Origin: Tethya wilhelma | Lineage: Eukaryota > Porifera > Demospongiae > Tethyida > Tethyidae | Assembly (NCBI GenBank): GCA_964030475.1 | Contig: CAXIPT010000007.1 | Span: 1,746,929 to 1,810,928, forward strand | Direction of reading: 5' to 3' | DNA length: 64,000 nucleotides | Shown here: one piece after another, positions 1-64,000 of the stretch | Layout of the letters: each line of letters begins with the position of its first letter | Numbering within the stretch: position 1 is the stretch's first letter | The notes under the pieces: model-generated | The model's input: only the letters and a program-made list of their open reading frames with translations | Database searches by the model: none | Told to the model about the DNA's origin: nothing | Translations under genes and position numbers: made by a program

Positions 1-439
1 GGAGAGCAGTTGAAACAAGTATTGTTGCTGTCTTACTTCTGAGAGCCATTCTTGTCACTTTCTTTCTTTCTAATTTACTCTTTTACTAGTTACTCAAGTT
101 ATGCTGAACTGGATATCTTGTGCCAAGTTTTTGTAGTGAAAACACTTGTAAAGCTTTGTGGGCCATGCTTTGGCAAAGTACGGGAATTCCTTCCAATCAG
201 TCCCATTAGACTGTCTAAGCTGTGGTTTATAGAAAGTCGAATGTTTGTTTACAGCAGTCAGTGAATTCGGAGCTCTTTGTGGCGAGACAGTGTGTCAATG
301 GTTGCCTGGATACTACTAAGTAAATACAGGCAGTATACTGGGTAATAGTAGACGTAGTGATGGCTAGAAGCTTTTGACCATTATGGATTATATCTAAATG
401 TGTAACTTGCATATTTGTGATGCTTTTCGTGATTTACAG
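1..439. other. upstream TBCK sequence, no exon assigned
   Basis: This stretch should be intron, possibly with another kinase-like-domain exon of TBCK. I found no segment with a good acceptor and donor that continues the TBCK reading frame upstream of position 440. The N-terminal pseudokinase part must lie mostly outside the window. Confidence 0.4.
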
Positions 440-932
440 GTAAATCTGTCAACCCTCTATCCTCTATATTGGAAGCACACAGCTGCACAAATAAGGTTAG
501 TACGCAGCGTGTGTGTTGTTTCAGAATATGTTTTACTACTCTTTTTTTTTTGTTTGTCTATAAAATTTGTAAATCTGTAAATGCAAAGGACACAACGATA
601 GCATGAATTTCAAAAGCTAATCACAGTGTGTGTGTACCCTATCCTAATGTACTATAAAACATACAAGTATGATGGTAAAAGGGTCAGTGAGAGTAACAAT
701 TATATATTAGTATGAAGCTACAATAAATGAATAAGTCAAGAGTCAGATACATAACTTCGTAAAGAGCTTTTGAAACGTTGTATGGTATCGGATGTTATAA
801 TGTCCTCTGGTAGTGAGTTCCATGCTCTAATTGTGTTTGGCACGAATGAGTGGTAGTAGTAGTTGGTACGGGCAAAGGGCTGCTCATACAGAGCAAATTT
901 TTGAACATCTTCTACACTCTATTCTTGTTTTG

Positions 933-990
<58 letters not shown>

Positions 991-3900
991 GCCAATGGAC
1001 CCTCAGTTGAAAACATTTCTTGAGGCATGTCTCATTCCTCTCCCTTCCAAAAGGTCAGAACAATACAAGTGTCATTCACATCACACATATCACATGACAT
1101 TCTCTGTGAAGTCACATGATCTTAGATTCTATCACAATGCTTATATTATATGTTATATTTATATTATATAATATTATATCACTAGACCAACTACTGCTCA
1201 GCTACTAGAAGACCCCTTCATTCTCACCAATACTCCCAAGACACTCAACAAGTCGACCAATGGCTACGTGTTCCTCCCGAGTCCCTTCACATCATTGGTC
1301 CGTTGCTCCTCCCTCCCCACACCCTCTCAAGACTACCAACATGGCAGCGGCAGTGGTGGCAGTGGCAGTGACCATTTCTGTGAGCGTCCGATCAGAGATG
1401 TGTACTACCTGTGGGGACTGGCTGGGGGGGATCTGGAGGTGGAGTTCAAGAAGAACGGAATGATTCAAACAAAACCACCGATTAGTAATCTTCCTTGGTA
1501 AGGATACACATGACTCTGTTAGCCTTGTAAACCAGGCTCTTCCTGTTATGTTTAGTGCTTACTTCTAAGCGTGAGGAGATTTACCAGTGCTTAGCAATAA
1601 GCGCTAAGGTGCCAAAGGCCTGGTTTACAAGGCTATGTATGTATGTATGTATGCACACACGTGTACTGTACTACATGATCAAACAATGTTTGACGGACAT
1701 GACAGCACTGAAACTCAGCTGTGTTTCCATGTACCGTAGATTGGGAAATTTTCACCACTATTGCAGTGTTGGAAATTGATGAATTTTTCTTCAAATTGAT
1801 TGCCAAATACCACACATGTAGCTCAGGAAATTTTTGCCACTATAAATTCGGTAACGCCATATGCTTTAAATTTTTGTGTGTTTAATTTTCACCACTTGCG
1901 CACGTGGAGAAAAATTTCTAGCAGTGAAAATTTCCTGATCTACGGTAGTTTATATGTACGTGTGCAGTTGTACCTCCTAGAATTGAACCATCAAACTTAA
2001 ATTACCATTAACACTAAAAGTAATAATTTCTTTCACTATAAACTGCATTCATGGTAGCTGCTTGTTTTTGTGTGCATCCAGCCTGATGGTCCATGATGGT
2101 GAGACGTACGGTCTAGCGAGAGACAGAGTGACACTCTACGACAGCACAATGCTAGTTCTACCCCTCGAGCAGCTGAAGAAAGTATGTACAGAATACATGC
2201 ATGCACAGAATACATGCATGTACATGTATTATTAGATAATAATACTATAATTATATAAGGAGTCTATGGACTGTAAGTTAATGGCATTCATACATGTTAA
2301 TTTACATTCCTGCTAACACCCACAAGTATTTTGTACAAACTGTAGTTCATCAGCCGCAGTTTGTGAGCTGTCCTGGGCTCTTCTTGGAGCTCGGGACCCT
2401 ATAGGTTGGATGCGAACATCGAGAGGTTCTTATTTTTTGGAAGGTTTCTCCTTTTCATTAAGGCCAAACTGACCTCTTTATAAGACAAAACCATTTTTGT
2501 GTAGAGATGTAGTAATGTAGTTCCCATTCATACTGTCAGTTAACAGTGATATAAGTACTGTAACTTTTTGTGCTTGTTTTTAGTTTTGGTGATCTTTACC
2601 GGTTTGTTTTGTGCTTGGACACAAAACATGTAAAGATCTGTCAGATTGTCAAGAAGAAGGCATGCATGCATATGGGAATGAAAGAATATTATTGTTTACT
2701 CCTACTTTTCATCTTCCAACAGAGATTGGAGGTCATGACTACTGAAGATTACTATCCTCTGATAGAGCCTACAACGTATGTTTGTAAATTTTATGCCTCG
2801 TCTAACCAGTTATCCAAACCAGCTGTACATGTACAAATTATCAATTTTATTGTACCTCCACACTAGTGATGAAGGTCAAGAAGTTCAAAGGTCATTCCAA
2901 TCTCAGCCATCAGCTCAACACGAATCTGCTCGCTTGCCCCTTGTCATAAAGGAGAAAGATGTTGAATACCAGTTTCACCGGTTGGTCCTGTTCTCACGTC
3001 TCCTTGAAAGCTACCCTTACTCTCGTGAGAGGATTGTATCTGAAGCCGTCATTGACATCTGTCCACTAGTTAGAGGGGATGTATGGGCGGCTCTGTTGGG
3101 CGTCAAGGTATTATTATACTGCAATAATAATTATGTGAAATTTGTATTGGAAGGAAATTATTTTTCTCTTGACATCTATTTGGAAGAACATTTTTTTTCC
3201 TCTAATTTAGTGTGGTTTCAAGAAGGAAATTATTTTCTCTTGACATCTATTTGGAAGAAATTTCTTCTCTAATTTAGTGTGGTTTAAATTTTAGAAGGAA
3301 ATTATTTTTCTCTATTTATAGGGAGATCTTCATTGGGAGTACACTAACATTGACAAGGAGAGTGAGACAAAGACTGATAGGCAGATTGACGTGGACATCC
3401 CTCGGTGTCATCAGTACGATGTTCTCCTTTCTTCCAAGGAAGGACATCGGAAATTCAAACGACTGCTAAAGTCTTGGGTTGTTTCTCATCCCGATCTAGT
3501 GTACTGGCAAGGTTTGTATCAGTGTCTGCTAGCTAGTCATATGATGGTCATGTGATTGATAATTTGACTCTCATGGTTACCGACTTGTTGTAGGTTTGGA
3601 CTCACTCTGTGCACCATTCTTATCACTCAATTTCAACAATGAAGGTATACCATTATTGGAATAAAATATTTAGTTTCTGTGAATGAAGATTTATCGATTA
3701 TAATTATGATTATTTTTTTTTGTTTTGTTTTTAGCTGTGGCATTTGCCTGCCTGAAAGCCTTCATTGACAAGTACTTGCACAAATTCTTTCTTAAAGATA
3801 ACTCTGCAATAATGCAAGGTGAATATAGATTGTGCTGAAGTCTTGTCAATCTTCACCAATGTTGTGTATGCGTGTATACTCCTTCACTCCAGAATACTTG

Positions 3901-4458
3901 GCTCTCTTCTCTCAACTCATTGCGTTCCACGACCCAGAGTTGTACAACCATTTAGACAGCATAACTTTCTTTCCAGAGGTAAGACCATGACATTGTATGC
4001 ATTGCAGCTGTCTATTCTTCTATGTATTGTACATACACCAATTGAACTCTTTTTTTTTCTTTCAGCTTTATGCTATTCCTTGGTTTCTGACTATGTTCAC
4101 TCGTAAGTGACTGATTATATAGCTGGTGTCAAACTGCAATATTCCATGATCATTTTTCAAGCATGTTTTCTCCTTTGTGTTCTCTTTAGACATCCTACCT
4201 CTCTCGAAGATATTTCATCTTTGGGATACGATGTTGCTAGGCAGTAGTACATTCCCATTGTGTGTGGGTGTGGCTATTCTTCAGCAACTGAGGGGGGACC
4301 TCCTTTCGTTTGGATTCAATGAATGCATCCTCATGTTCTCTGATCTGCCAGGTCTGCATTAATTCTATATACTTTCTCTGTATCATTGTATATGCCCCAT
4401 TCTCTCTCTCTTTTACACACACTCACATATACACACACACACACGCACGCACATGTAT

Positions 4459-4495
<37 letters not shown>

Positions 4496-5995
4496 CACAC
4501 ACACGCTCTTTAGACATAGACATCCAGATGTGCATCAATGATGCAGTGAGAATCTTCCATTCCCTTCCACCTACTGCCTGTGTGAGAGAACATGAACAGG
4601 TTCCTTTGCAAGACCCTTCCATCCCTGCTGAAGCTGTAAGTCAGACCATACATCTTCCAGCATCATTAAGACATGTGTAGCCTAGTGCATGAGTGATGAA
4701 TCAAGAGATTACTGTTAACATAAAAATACTACTTATAGGTTAATTTAAGCCTGCCACAAAATTGTCATTAATTTTTTAAATTGATTTTGCTTATTATTAA
4801 TTTTTTCCTTTGCACAATGCCATAGCATGCAATCACCAAATCGCCTAATTTAAGATACCACAATGCAGTTATATGCATGCATTAGTTAATGCATGTTTTT
4901 GTCCACATTTTATGCATTGTGGGTTATAAAATCAATAACCTCCTCAATCTTTTAATTCCTCCAATTGACCTACAGAGACGCCAACCCCTTCATCTAGCCC
5001 TCCTAAAGGCCGAGTGCTCCCCCCAAATCTCCGCCTACGATTTCATCTCTCTCTGTCGCTTGGAATCTCTTGTGGTCAACTTTGCCAGCTGGCCCAAAGT
5101 GAGCAACACAGTGGCCAGTCCTCTCCTCCATCGAATGGGTGTCAAGAAGCCCAAGAAGGCTTTGGTGGTGGACATCCGATCGCAGGAGGAGTACCAACTC
5201 GGTCACGTTCCATCTTCCATCAGTCTTCCCCAGGGCCAGGCCTTTCAGCCGGATGGTTCTCTGAGTCCTTCCAAGTCCTCCACGACTCTCAGCACTCTTC
5301 CTAAAGGACGGGTCATCATTGTGGTTGGTAGCAAGGGAGAAGCTGGACCAGTGGTGAGCATACATGCATGCAGCATTGTTGCTATAATTATACCGTAGAA
5401 TCGGGAAATTTTGCCATGCACACGTTAAAATTTAAGTCTTGTTCACAGGCTCCACGCCTATAGCAGCACAAATTTCCCGATCTAAGGTAGCTAGTCTGTG
5501 CCATTAATTGCTGCAATTGCATGGTGTTTATAATTATAAGTGTTTATGCAGCTACTAATAATAAGGATGCATGTGTATATATATATAGCATACTATAAAT
5601 TTGCACATAATATTATATAATAAGTATGCCTTAATTATGTGATTATACATCCATGCTAAAATCAGGCTAATATAAGTTAGGCTAGTGTGGTCTTGATTGA
5701 GTTGATTCATGAGCTAGAAAATCTACGTGTATAGGCAACACACACATGACATAATAATTTATGTGCAACTTTTTGGTACTTCACTGCTAAAAAAGCACAT
5801 GCAGTTGTATCATCTGTTTATTCTTATTTGTATGATAAATTTAACGTAATGTATACTTTGCATGGTGTTATGCATTTTGTGCAGTTTGCTCGTCAGCTTG
5901 TGAGGTTGAACTTTCCCAAAGTGTGTGTCCTTCACGGAGGAGCTGGTGTCTTGAGAACACTGGGTCTCCTCACCTCTCTCCACGACGACCCTTAG
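440..5995 (+). CDS. TBCK: TBCK: TBC domain-containing kinase-like protein, 3' part, spliced
   Basis: TBCK is a pseudokinase-TBC-rhodanese protein linked to Rab regulation, mTOR signalling and the FERRY complex; that is family knowledge. Exons read by GT-AG rules: 440-495, 992-1053, 1186-1497, 2082-2181, 2723-2775, 2867-3107, 3322-3511, 3594-3644, 3735-3818, 3893-3978, 4066-4102, 4190-4351, 4514-4635, 4976-5353, 5885-5995. The phases join throughout. The first exons give the end of the kinase-like domain (LPSKRPT, then [14 protein letters not shown]). The TBC domain follows with [10 protein letters not shown], the arginine-finger-type region, then [38 protein letters not shown] and [13 protein letters not shown], close to human TBCK. 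A rhodanese domain comes last ([19 protein letters not shown]); the usual catalytic Cys loop is not visible, as in other TBCKs. The stop is TAG at 5993-5995. The start lies outside the window. Confidence 0.93.
938..991 (+). repeat. (CT)n microsatellite forming a TBCK 3' splice site
   Basis: About 26 CT units run directly into CTAG, followed by the exon at 992. The repeat is itself the polypyrimidine tract of the acceptor. Confidence 0.9.
1527..1635. repeat. short inverted repeat, 'AGCCTTGTAAACCAGGC' family
   Basis: Ends read AGCCTTGTAAACCAGGC and GCCTGGTTTACAAGGCT, a clear inverted pair around about 75 bp. The same family recurs at about 6964-7048, 8316-8392, 17300-17485, 19264-19354, 21116-21186, 21424-21507, 30402-30509 and 33788-33857, always in introns. 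It looks like a MITE-type element. Confidence 0.7.
1734..1945. mobile_element. MITE-like inverted repeat element, 'CCGTAGATYGGGAAATTTT' family
   Basis: Terminal inverted repeats CCGTAGATTGGGAAATTTTC and GAAAATTTCCTGATCTACGG are flanked by TA on both sides. The interior is AT-rich without an ORF. Related copies lie at 5393-5487 and about 21219-21419. Confidence 0.75.
4416..4504 (+). repeat. (AC)n microsatellite
   Basis: CA repeat with a few interruptions, ending about 10 bp upstream of the acceptor of the TBCK exon at 4514. Confidence 0.9.
5393..5487. mobile_element. MITE-like element, short copy
   Basis: A 95-bp inverted-repeat element beginning CCGTAGAATCGGGAAATTTT and ending AATTTCCCGATCTAAGG, flanked by TA. 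It sits in the last TBCK intron, and is an internally deleted relative of the element at 1734-1945. Confidence 0.7.
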
Positions 5996-6321
5996 TTCAT
6001 TAACATCACATGTATATAATACACTAGTGCAAGTTTTATCATTATATTATTATAAATTATATAGCTTTATTAATTTTATTAATACACCACCATGAATAGC
6101 TAGTTTGCTTTGTGTTTTAAGAAAATTCTTTATTATAATAAATACTATTATTTTTGCAACAAAAGAATTCAAAATGGTTTAAGAAAATAACAGAGAGAAT
6201 AAATATTGCAGTAGTAGTGTTTTTGTCAAAAAAAAAAAAAAAAAAGAGAAGTTTTTATGTTGCATTGCAGCCTGAAAATAACACAAAATCTTACATTATG
6301 TACTAACACAAACTTCATACA
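5996..6321. other. convergent 3' ends of TBCK and RyR
   Basis: The two stop codons are 326 bp apart on opposite strands. A plus-strand AATAAA (6137-6142) and a minus-strand AATAAA (TTTATT at 6129-6134) lie side by side, so the two 3' UTRs probably abut or overlap. A poly(A) run lies at about 6229-6245. Confidence 0.5.
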
Positions 6322-59711
<53,390 letters not shown>

Positions 59712-59747
59712 ATTTCTCACCTTCACAATTTGAACTTTCAAACAACC

Positions 59748-59763
59748 GGCTTTTCTAAAAGCC
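59748..59763 (+). terminator. histone mRNA 3' stem-loop
   Basis: GGCTTTTCTAAAAGCC folds into a 6-bp stem with a 4-nt loop, followed by ACCACA, as in metazoan replication-dependent histone mRNAs bound by SLBP. It lies 37 nt after the stop. A purine-rich GCAAAAGATTC downstream may be the U7-pairing element. Confidence 0.92.
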
Positions 59764-59858
59764 ACCACATTTGCAAAAGATTCATCTTGTTACTTTTTTA
59801 ATATGCAATTTAATAACATGTACCTATGTGCTTGATTGCGTACACATGTTATAATTAA

Positions 59859-59874
59859 TGCTTTTCTAAAAGCC
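59859..59874 (+). terminator. second histone-type stem-loop
   Basis: GCTTTTCTAAAAGC with ACCACA and CAAAAGATTC following, nearly identical to 59748-59790 but with the outermost G-C pair lost (TGC for GGC). A tandem duplicate of the 3' processing signal or a relic of a second histone gene. Confidence 0.75.
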
Positions 59875-59899
59875 ACCACATCAAAAGATTCTCACCCAC

Positions 59900-60426
59900 A
59901 TTATCTTTCAGTAAACTTTGAATGGTCAAGGGGCTTGGTGGGGAGAGTTTCTGGCCCCGTAAATAATATTTGGGCCATGGGCCCTGAGCTAGCGTATAGC
60001 TAGGCCTGGGCTGCGCCCGCGGCGCGGGGAGCTTTTTATAGAATTATGTAAAATTAACTCATGCACCCGAGTTCCTCGTGCAGTGCATGCATGCAGCTCA
60101 GTTCATATCAGATCATGTAGTTGTCACGTTCCCGAAATGGTCCAGGCCTAAATCCCCCCGTGTACGTACCTAATGCAAAACCACTGCCGGCCACGTGGTG
60201 GTTTAGCTTGGTCAAACCGGCCTGGAGCCTAGGGGTGACTGTGTGACCCAGGCTACTGAGTACCGAGTCCATTTCTTCTGTCATCCAGCAGCTAAGCAGC
60301 TCGAGCTAGCATCTCTGGTGTTCACTTATATTTTTATCAATTGGCATCGTTTGGCAGATAAATCATAGATAATATACTCCGACCATAAATCTACTCTGAA
60401 GCAGTGCTCTTTTGGCAGTAATAATT
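59900..60426. other. intergenic region between H3 and the PH-domain gene
   Basis: No gene seen. It is locally GC-rich at 60005-60035 (GGCTGCGCCCGCGGCGCGGG). It probably contains the PH gene promoter and 5' UTR. Confidence 0.5.
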
Positions 60427-61141
60427 ATGTCACAAAAAGGTCGTGAAGTGCTGCGAGGTAATCTGACGCATAAACGCAAAGGAGGGTCATGGAAGGTGAG
60501 TCTAATGGCAAAAGTAGTAGTGATATTGTTGCAGGTTTCCTCAGTGAGTTTTGCAACATTTTGAAAGAAAGTTTTGGCACACACACACATCACAGAAACG
60601 CAGTGTTGTTGCATATTGTGGTCTCCCACTGACAACTCCAGCACAACTCCAAGTCTTTGAGCATTACGAGAAAGTTCAAAAACCAGGGCAGAAACCGAAA
60701 TGCATCATCACGCTACTCGAAGCCAAGATAGAATCAAACTACACCGGTCTTCCTCCAGTTGCTGCATATTCTACAGCAGTCGTCTCTGAAGCTGCAAGTC
60801 TGACATCGCCTTCAACTACAATTGGTTCCCCACACAGTGGCAGTGAGCTCATCAGCCCTCAGGGAAGCAGCAGTGGAGTGTTCTCATTGACGGGAATATA
60901 CAAGTTTATCATTACAACATCGAATGGAGATGAACACGAGTTTCGCACCGAGGGTGAACATGATCGACTGAGGTGGGTGAAGCTCTTGCAACTACTTATG
61001 ATGTTTCCGTACACCATAATACCAGAGGAACCTTCTTCTGACCCTCTCAAGTGCTCGATTCCTCAAGACAGTCTCAATCCTAAGCAGTATAATGCAGGCA
61101 AGTCAGAGTGTGTGTGTTCTTACAAGACTCTTGGTTCTTAG
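60427..61141 (+). CDS. PH-domain protein, N-terminal part
   Basis: Exon 1 is 60427-60495 (MSQKGREVLRGNLTHKRKGG, then SWK). Exon 2 starts at 60596, phase 0, with KRSVVAYCGLPL. Together they read as a PH domain: start EVLRGNLTHK, then WKKRSVVAY and LQVFEHYE strands, and the closing YKFIITTSNGDEHEFRT with a final helix RLRWVKLLQLL carrying the conserved Trp. A Ser/Gly-rich loop of about 50 residues interrupts the domain. The WKK-AxLxxFEH pattern recalls DOK/IRS-type adaptor PH domains, but this is a guess. The frame stops at 61139-61141. However AATGCAG/GCAAGT at about 61098 is a strong GC-AG donor, so the gene may splice on and the rest was not found. N's at 61241 and 61711 limit the view. Confidence 0.7.
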
Positions 61142-62676
61142 TTAGCAATGTAGTTCTGTGTACATGTGTGTGGTTAAAGTTTACTCCTTGTGGTATGGGA
61201 ACGCTTGGGTTCTTTGACCTAGGGGTGTGTTATCATGAGCNATGAGGTTTGCTGCTTAATTGTTGCTAAGAATGGCTGGTTGCTGGGGATCGCCAGCTAA
61301 CGACCAATCAGGGTGGATCTGGGTCACGACCAATCAGGGTGGAGCTGGCCTAGCTGAGCGCGCGCGGGCCGCCAAACCTACATTACGTCATCTCCCTCTT
61401 GGTTAACCTCGTTTAACCTTGTTAAACTCCATTTAACCAATTCAGGAGATTCCCCCTAGAATATATCTCTGATAATCAGTCTGTTACCCATGCGACTTGT
61501 GATTGAGCAATGCGGGTGGTTGTATGGTTTGGCGGATTTGAGCCTGGCCAGCTTCGGGAAGGATAGTTGCTAAGAATCCCTAATTTTTGCCATGCAAATA
61601 CCAATGCACAAGAGCTCCCTGCCCAACTTCTCATGAGTGCTTGGGGGGAACTAAGATAGGAGGGGTAAAATATACCCTTATTTTACCTCTCACAACATAT
61701 CACCCAAACANGAGCGCAAATTGCATTCCAATGACGTATTTTCAACCAATGAAATTTCAGTATTGATTTTTGGGCCATTTTTTCAAAAAGTTGCCGCTTC
61801 CGTGCAATAGCACCTTTAATTTTATGTATCAATGTATTATAGGGGTGGGGAATATATTATCTATGGTCTAACATCAACATTTGCGCATGCGCCAACATTA
61901 ATTATCGTCGCGATCGCTCCGGCTCGCCCTTCAATGCACGGTGCATTCCCCTAGTAATGTTGATTGTATGTGCACAAGAAGTCAATTGCTGTAATGTGTA
62001 TTGTATATGCACAGGCTGTTTGTATTATGTCAAAGCAGCTAGGGTAATTCCAGTCTGAGTCACGATATATTTTTGTTTATCGATCTTCACCTTATATAAT
62101 TATAGTTATTGTACCTGCACCATAATATTATAGTCTATTGTAGTTTCAATTTAGCTCTCCCCTTTGATCTTCACTCGAGCCTGGGTATTGCATTGGGTGC
62201 CATGTTCATAGCTCAGTGAAGTGTTCCACACAATTATTTGGGTACAACCAAGTTAGTTTTTTCTAGTTCACTTAATTATATACAACCATATTACATCTGG
62301 AGCTGTCAACTTTTCTCCTAAAAATTTTACGCAGAGGTGAACCTAGCTCACATCCAGAGATGCTGAGAGTTTTCAGGACAGTCAGTACCAATGAGGGAAT
62401 TGGTCGAAAATATTAACATTACTAGTATTATACTTTTTCCAACAATAGAATTTAAAAACAGACACGAAGAACTTAGTATAAAACACACACAATAAGTACA
62501 TGTAATACACAACATGGTCCCATAAAGAGCATTACCTTAAACATTGCACATACACAAATTTATTCCAGGTATGTACAAAACAATTTTTTAAATGTCACAT
62601 GAGTGGGCATTATTAAGAAGAATTAAACTCACATTATAATTATTATGATAATTAGATTTTAAGTTACATTCCTCGA
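61142..62676. other. intergenic, no gene recognised
   Basis: Contains N's at 61241 and 61711. No exon with a familiar domain. It includes a repeated phrase 'GACCAATCAGGGTGGA' twice at 61300-61350. Confidence 0.5.
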
Positions 62677-63402
62677 TCATGTTGGACTGGGGGAAAGTGC
62701 TACCGCCTCCTGACTCTGCTGCAGGTCCTCCATCTCAGCTAGCCGTTTCTGGAGAAAGAAAGGGAGTAATCCCCTGATATTCATGCACTTGTTCTATTTA
62801 CAATACAAACAGAACCTCTGAGATGAAGTCAAATGATTATAAAACTAAATTTATAAAATACCGTATAGCGGGAAATTTTTGTGGGGGAAAATTTTTGCGA
62901 ATTTCGCGGTTTGGCAGCTTTCCGCATTTTCCCTCAGGAAATTTGTAAGGTATGTGGTTGTCACGTATAGTTGAGACGCAATCCACGAAAATTTTCCCCG
63001 TGAATTTCTATTCAAGACAAAAACTTCCCCCACAAAAATTTCCCGCTATACGCTACATTTTCTTTACAGTACAAGTCATGCAAAATAGAACGACTCTCCA
63101 ATAATAGGATCCTATACTATTACTTACCTGTAGGGTCTGTGAAAGTTCAACGTAATCTTTCTGCGTCTCTTCGGTGTGTGACAAGTGGTGTTTGAGTTGA
63201 GACAATTGCTTCTGTAGGTCTCTTACTTGGTGCTCCGCACTCTCCCTGGCCTTGTTCAGAGACTCCATCTGTTGCTGCTGACTGGCTATAAACTGTTTGG
63301 ATTTCATCTCAACCAACTGTTTGCCACTAACAGCTTCTTCTTTAGCTCTCCTTTCTCTTTCTAGCTCCTCCTTCATAGCTTCAAGTGAAACTGCACACGC
63401 AC

Positions 63403-63471
<69 letters not shown>

Positions 63472-63780
63472 AATTCACAAGATTGAAGATGCAACACGTA
63501 ATCGAATATTTTATAATGTAAAGTTCCAGTTAGCTACTGGCCCCTAAAATTATATTTTCAGTCTCATACTACACTACTCACTATTCTCCTGTTTTAACTT
63601 CTCAAGCTCAGTCATGAGATCTCTCCGCCATGTTTCAAAATCACCCCTCTCCTTTCTAATCTTGTCCATGGCCAGTCCCAGCTCATTCCTAAGGTTCTCC
63701 TCTCTAGCAGACGCTTGGCTCTGTAACGAAGAGAACTGCTCTACAGAACTCTGCAAGTTCAACTCTGCTTCTTCCTTTCC
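62677..63780 (-). CDS. coiled-coil protein, C-terminal exons, possibly rabaptin-like
   Basis: Three exons in RNA order: 63582-63780, 63128-63390, 62677-62748 (phase 0 for the last junction; stop TGA at 62677-62679). The protein is an almost continuous heptad coiled coil rich in E, K, Q, L (LRNELGLAMDKIRKERGDFE, MESLNKARESAEHQVRDLQK). It ends KDYVELSQTLQKRLAEMEDL and then a short SPSPT tail. The phrase DYVELSQTLQ near the C-terminus resembles the Rab5-binding end of rabaptins (RABEP family), effectors of endosome fusion. That is from memory and coiled coils mislead easily. The 5' part lies beyond the window. Confidence 0.6.
62861..63053. mobile_element. MITE, 'CCGTATAGCGGGAAATTTT' family
   Basis: Starts CCGTATAGCGGGAAATTTTT; the right end AAAATTTCCCGCTATACG is followed by CTA instead of GTA. 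In the last intron of the coiled-coil gene. Confidence 0.8.
63395..63466. repeat. (AC)n microsatellite at an acceptor
   Basis: About 35 AC units directly upstream, in sense, of the coiled-coil exon 63128-63390. Confidence 0.9.
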
Positions 63781-64000
63781 CTGAGAAATAGAAGGTGGAA
63801 CATGGGTAGAGAGAAAGCTATAAAGATAATGTACACTGTACAAATTGGGACACACAAAACACCCCTTTATACAAGGATACAAACTAGTAAGGCTGGGTCT
63901 AGGACTAGACTAGATACAACCACTGTGTTACAGTTGTTAGGTTTATCATAATTATGAGGGATGCACAAAACACCCCTCTACACAAGAATACAAACCACTG

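Noticed and set aside
5003..5365. 120-aa minus-strand ORF
   Set aside because: Shadow of the TBCK rhodanese exon 4976-5353.

Overview
The window is nuclear DNA from an early-branching animal. Genes are split by many short GT-AG introns, there is a metazoan replication-type histone H3 gene, tRNA-derived SINEs and many short inverted-repeat elements, and the two large genes are TBCK and a ryanodine receptor. A sponge is my best guess. It rests on the compact intron style and on a large beta-helix/multi-TM membrane protein of a kind I associate with sponge and cnidarian genomes. No ribosomal or mitochondrial marker is present to prove it.

Layout. (1) Positions 440-5995, plus strand: the 3' part of TBCK (end of the kinase-like domain, TBC domain, rhodanese domain). 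(2) Positions 6322-58952, minus strand: one ryanodine receptor (RyR) gene of about 70 exons and about 14.1 kb of coding sequence, from the start codon (58952) to the stop (6322), tail to tail with TBCK. (3) Inside RyR introns on the opposite strand: an intronless 1241-aa secreted-type/multi-TM protein (12586-16311) and a tandem cluster of three small cysteine-rich secreted, probably GPI-anchored genes (35794-40618), one with an in-frame stop. (4) Positions 59301-59711: an intronless histone H3 gene, divergent from RyR, with CCAAT/TATA promoter signals and a duplicated histone 3' stem-loop. (5) 60427 to about 61100: the start of a PH-domain protein gene. (6) 62677-63780, minus strand: the C-terminal exons of a coiled-coil protein that resembles rabaptin.

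Repeats fill the introns: a 2.6-kb array of about 17-bp units centred on ATCGAT/ATTGAT, several families of short inverted-repeat elements (MITE-like, many flanked by TA), two tRNA-derived SINE families, a foldback element nested in a MITE, and dinucleotide microsatellites that often sit at the polypyrimidine tracts of 3' splice sites.

Assembly quality matters here. Four nearly identical tandem duplications break or duplicate RyR exons, single-base N joins interrupt the sequence, an inverted exon fragment sits beside one N, and a foreign-looking proline/glutamine-rich ORF lies between two N's where RyR repeat-2 exons are expected. The most novel biological candidates are the small secreted gene cluster, the nested intronless membrane-protein gene, and the unusual residues of the RyR pore filter and EF-hands.
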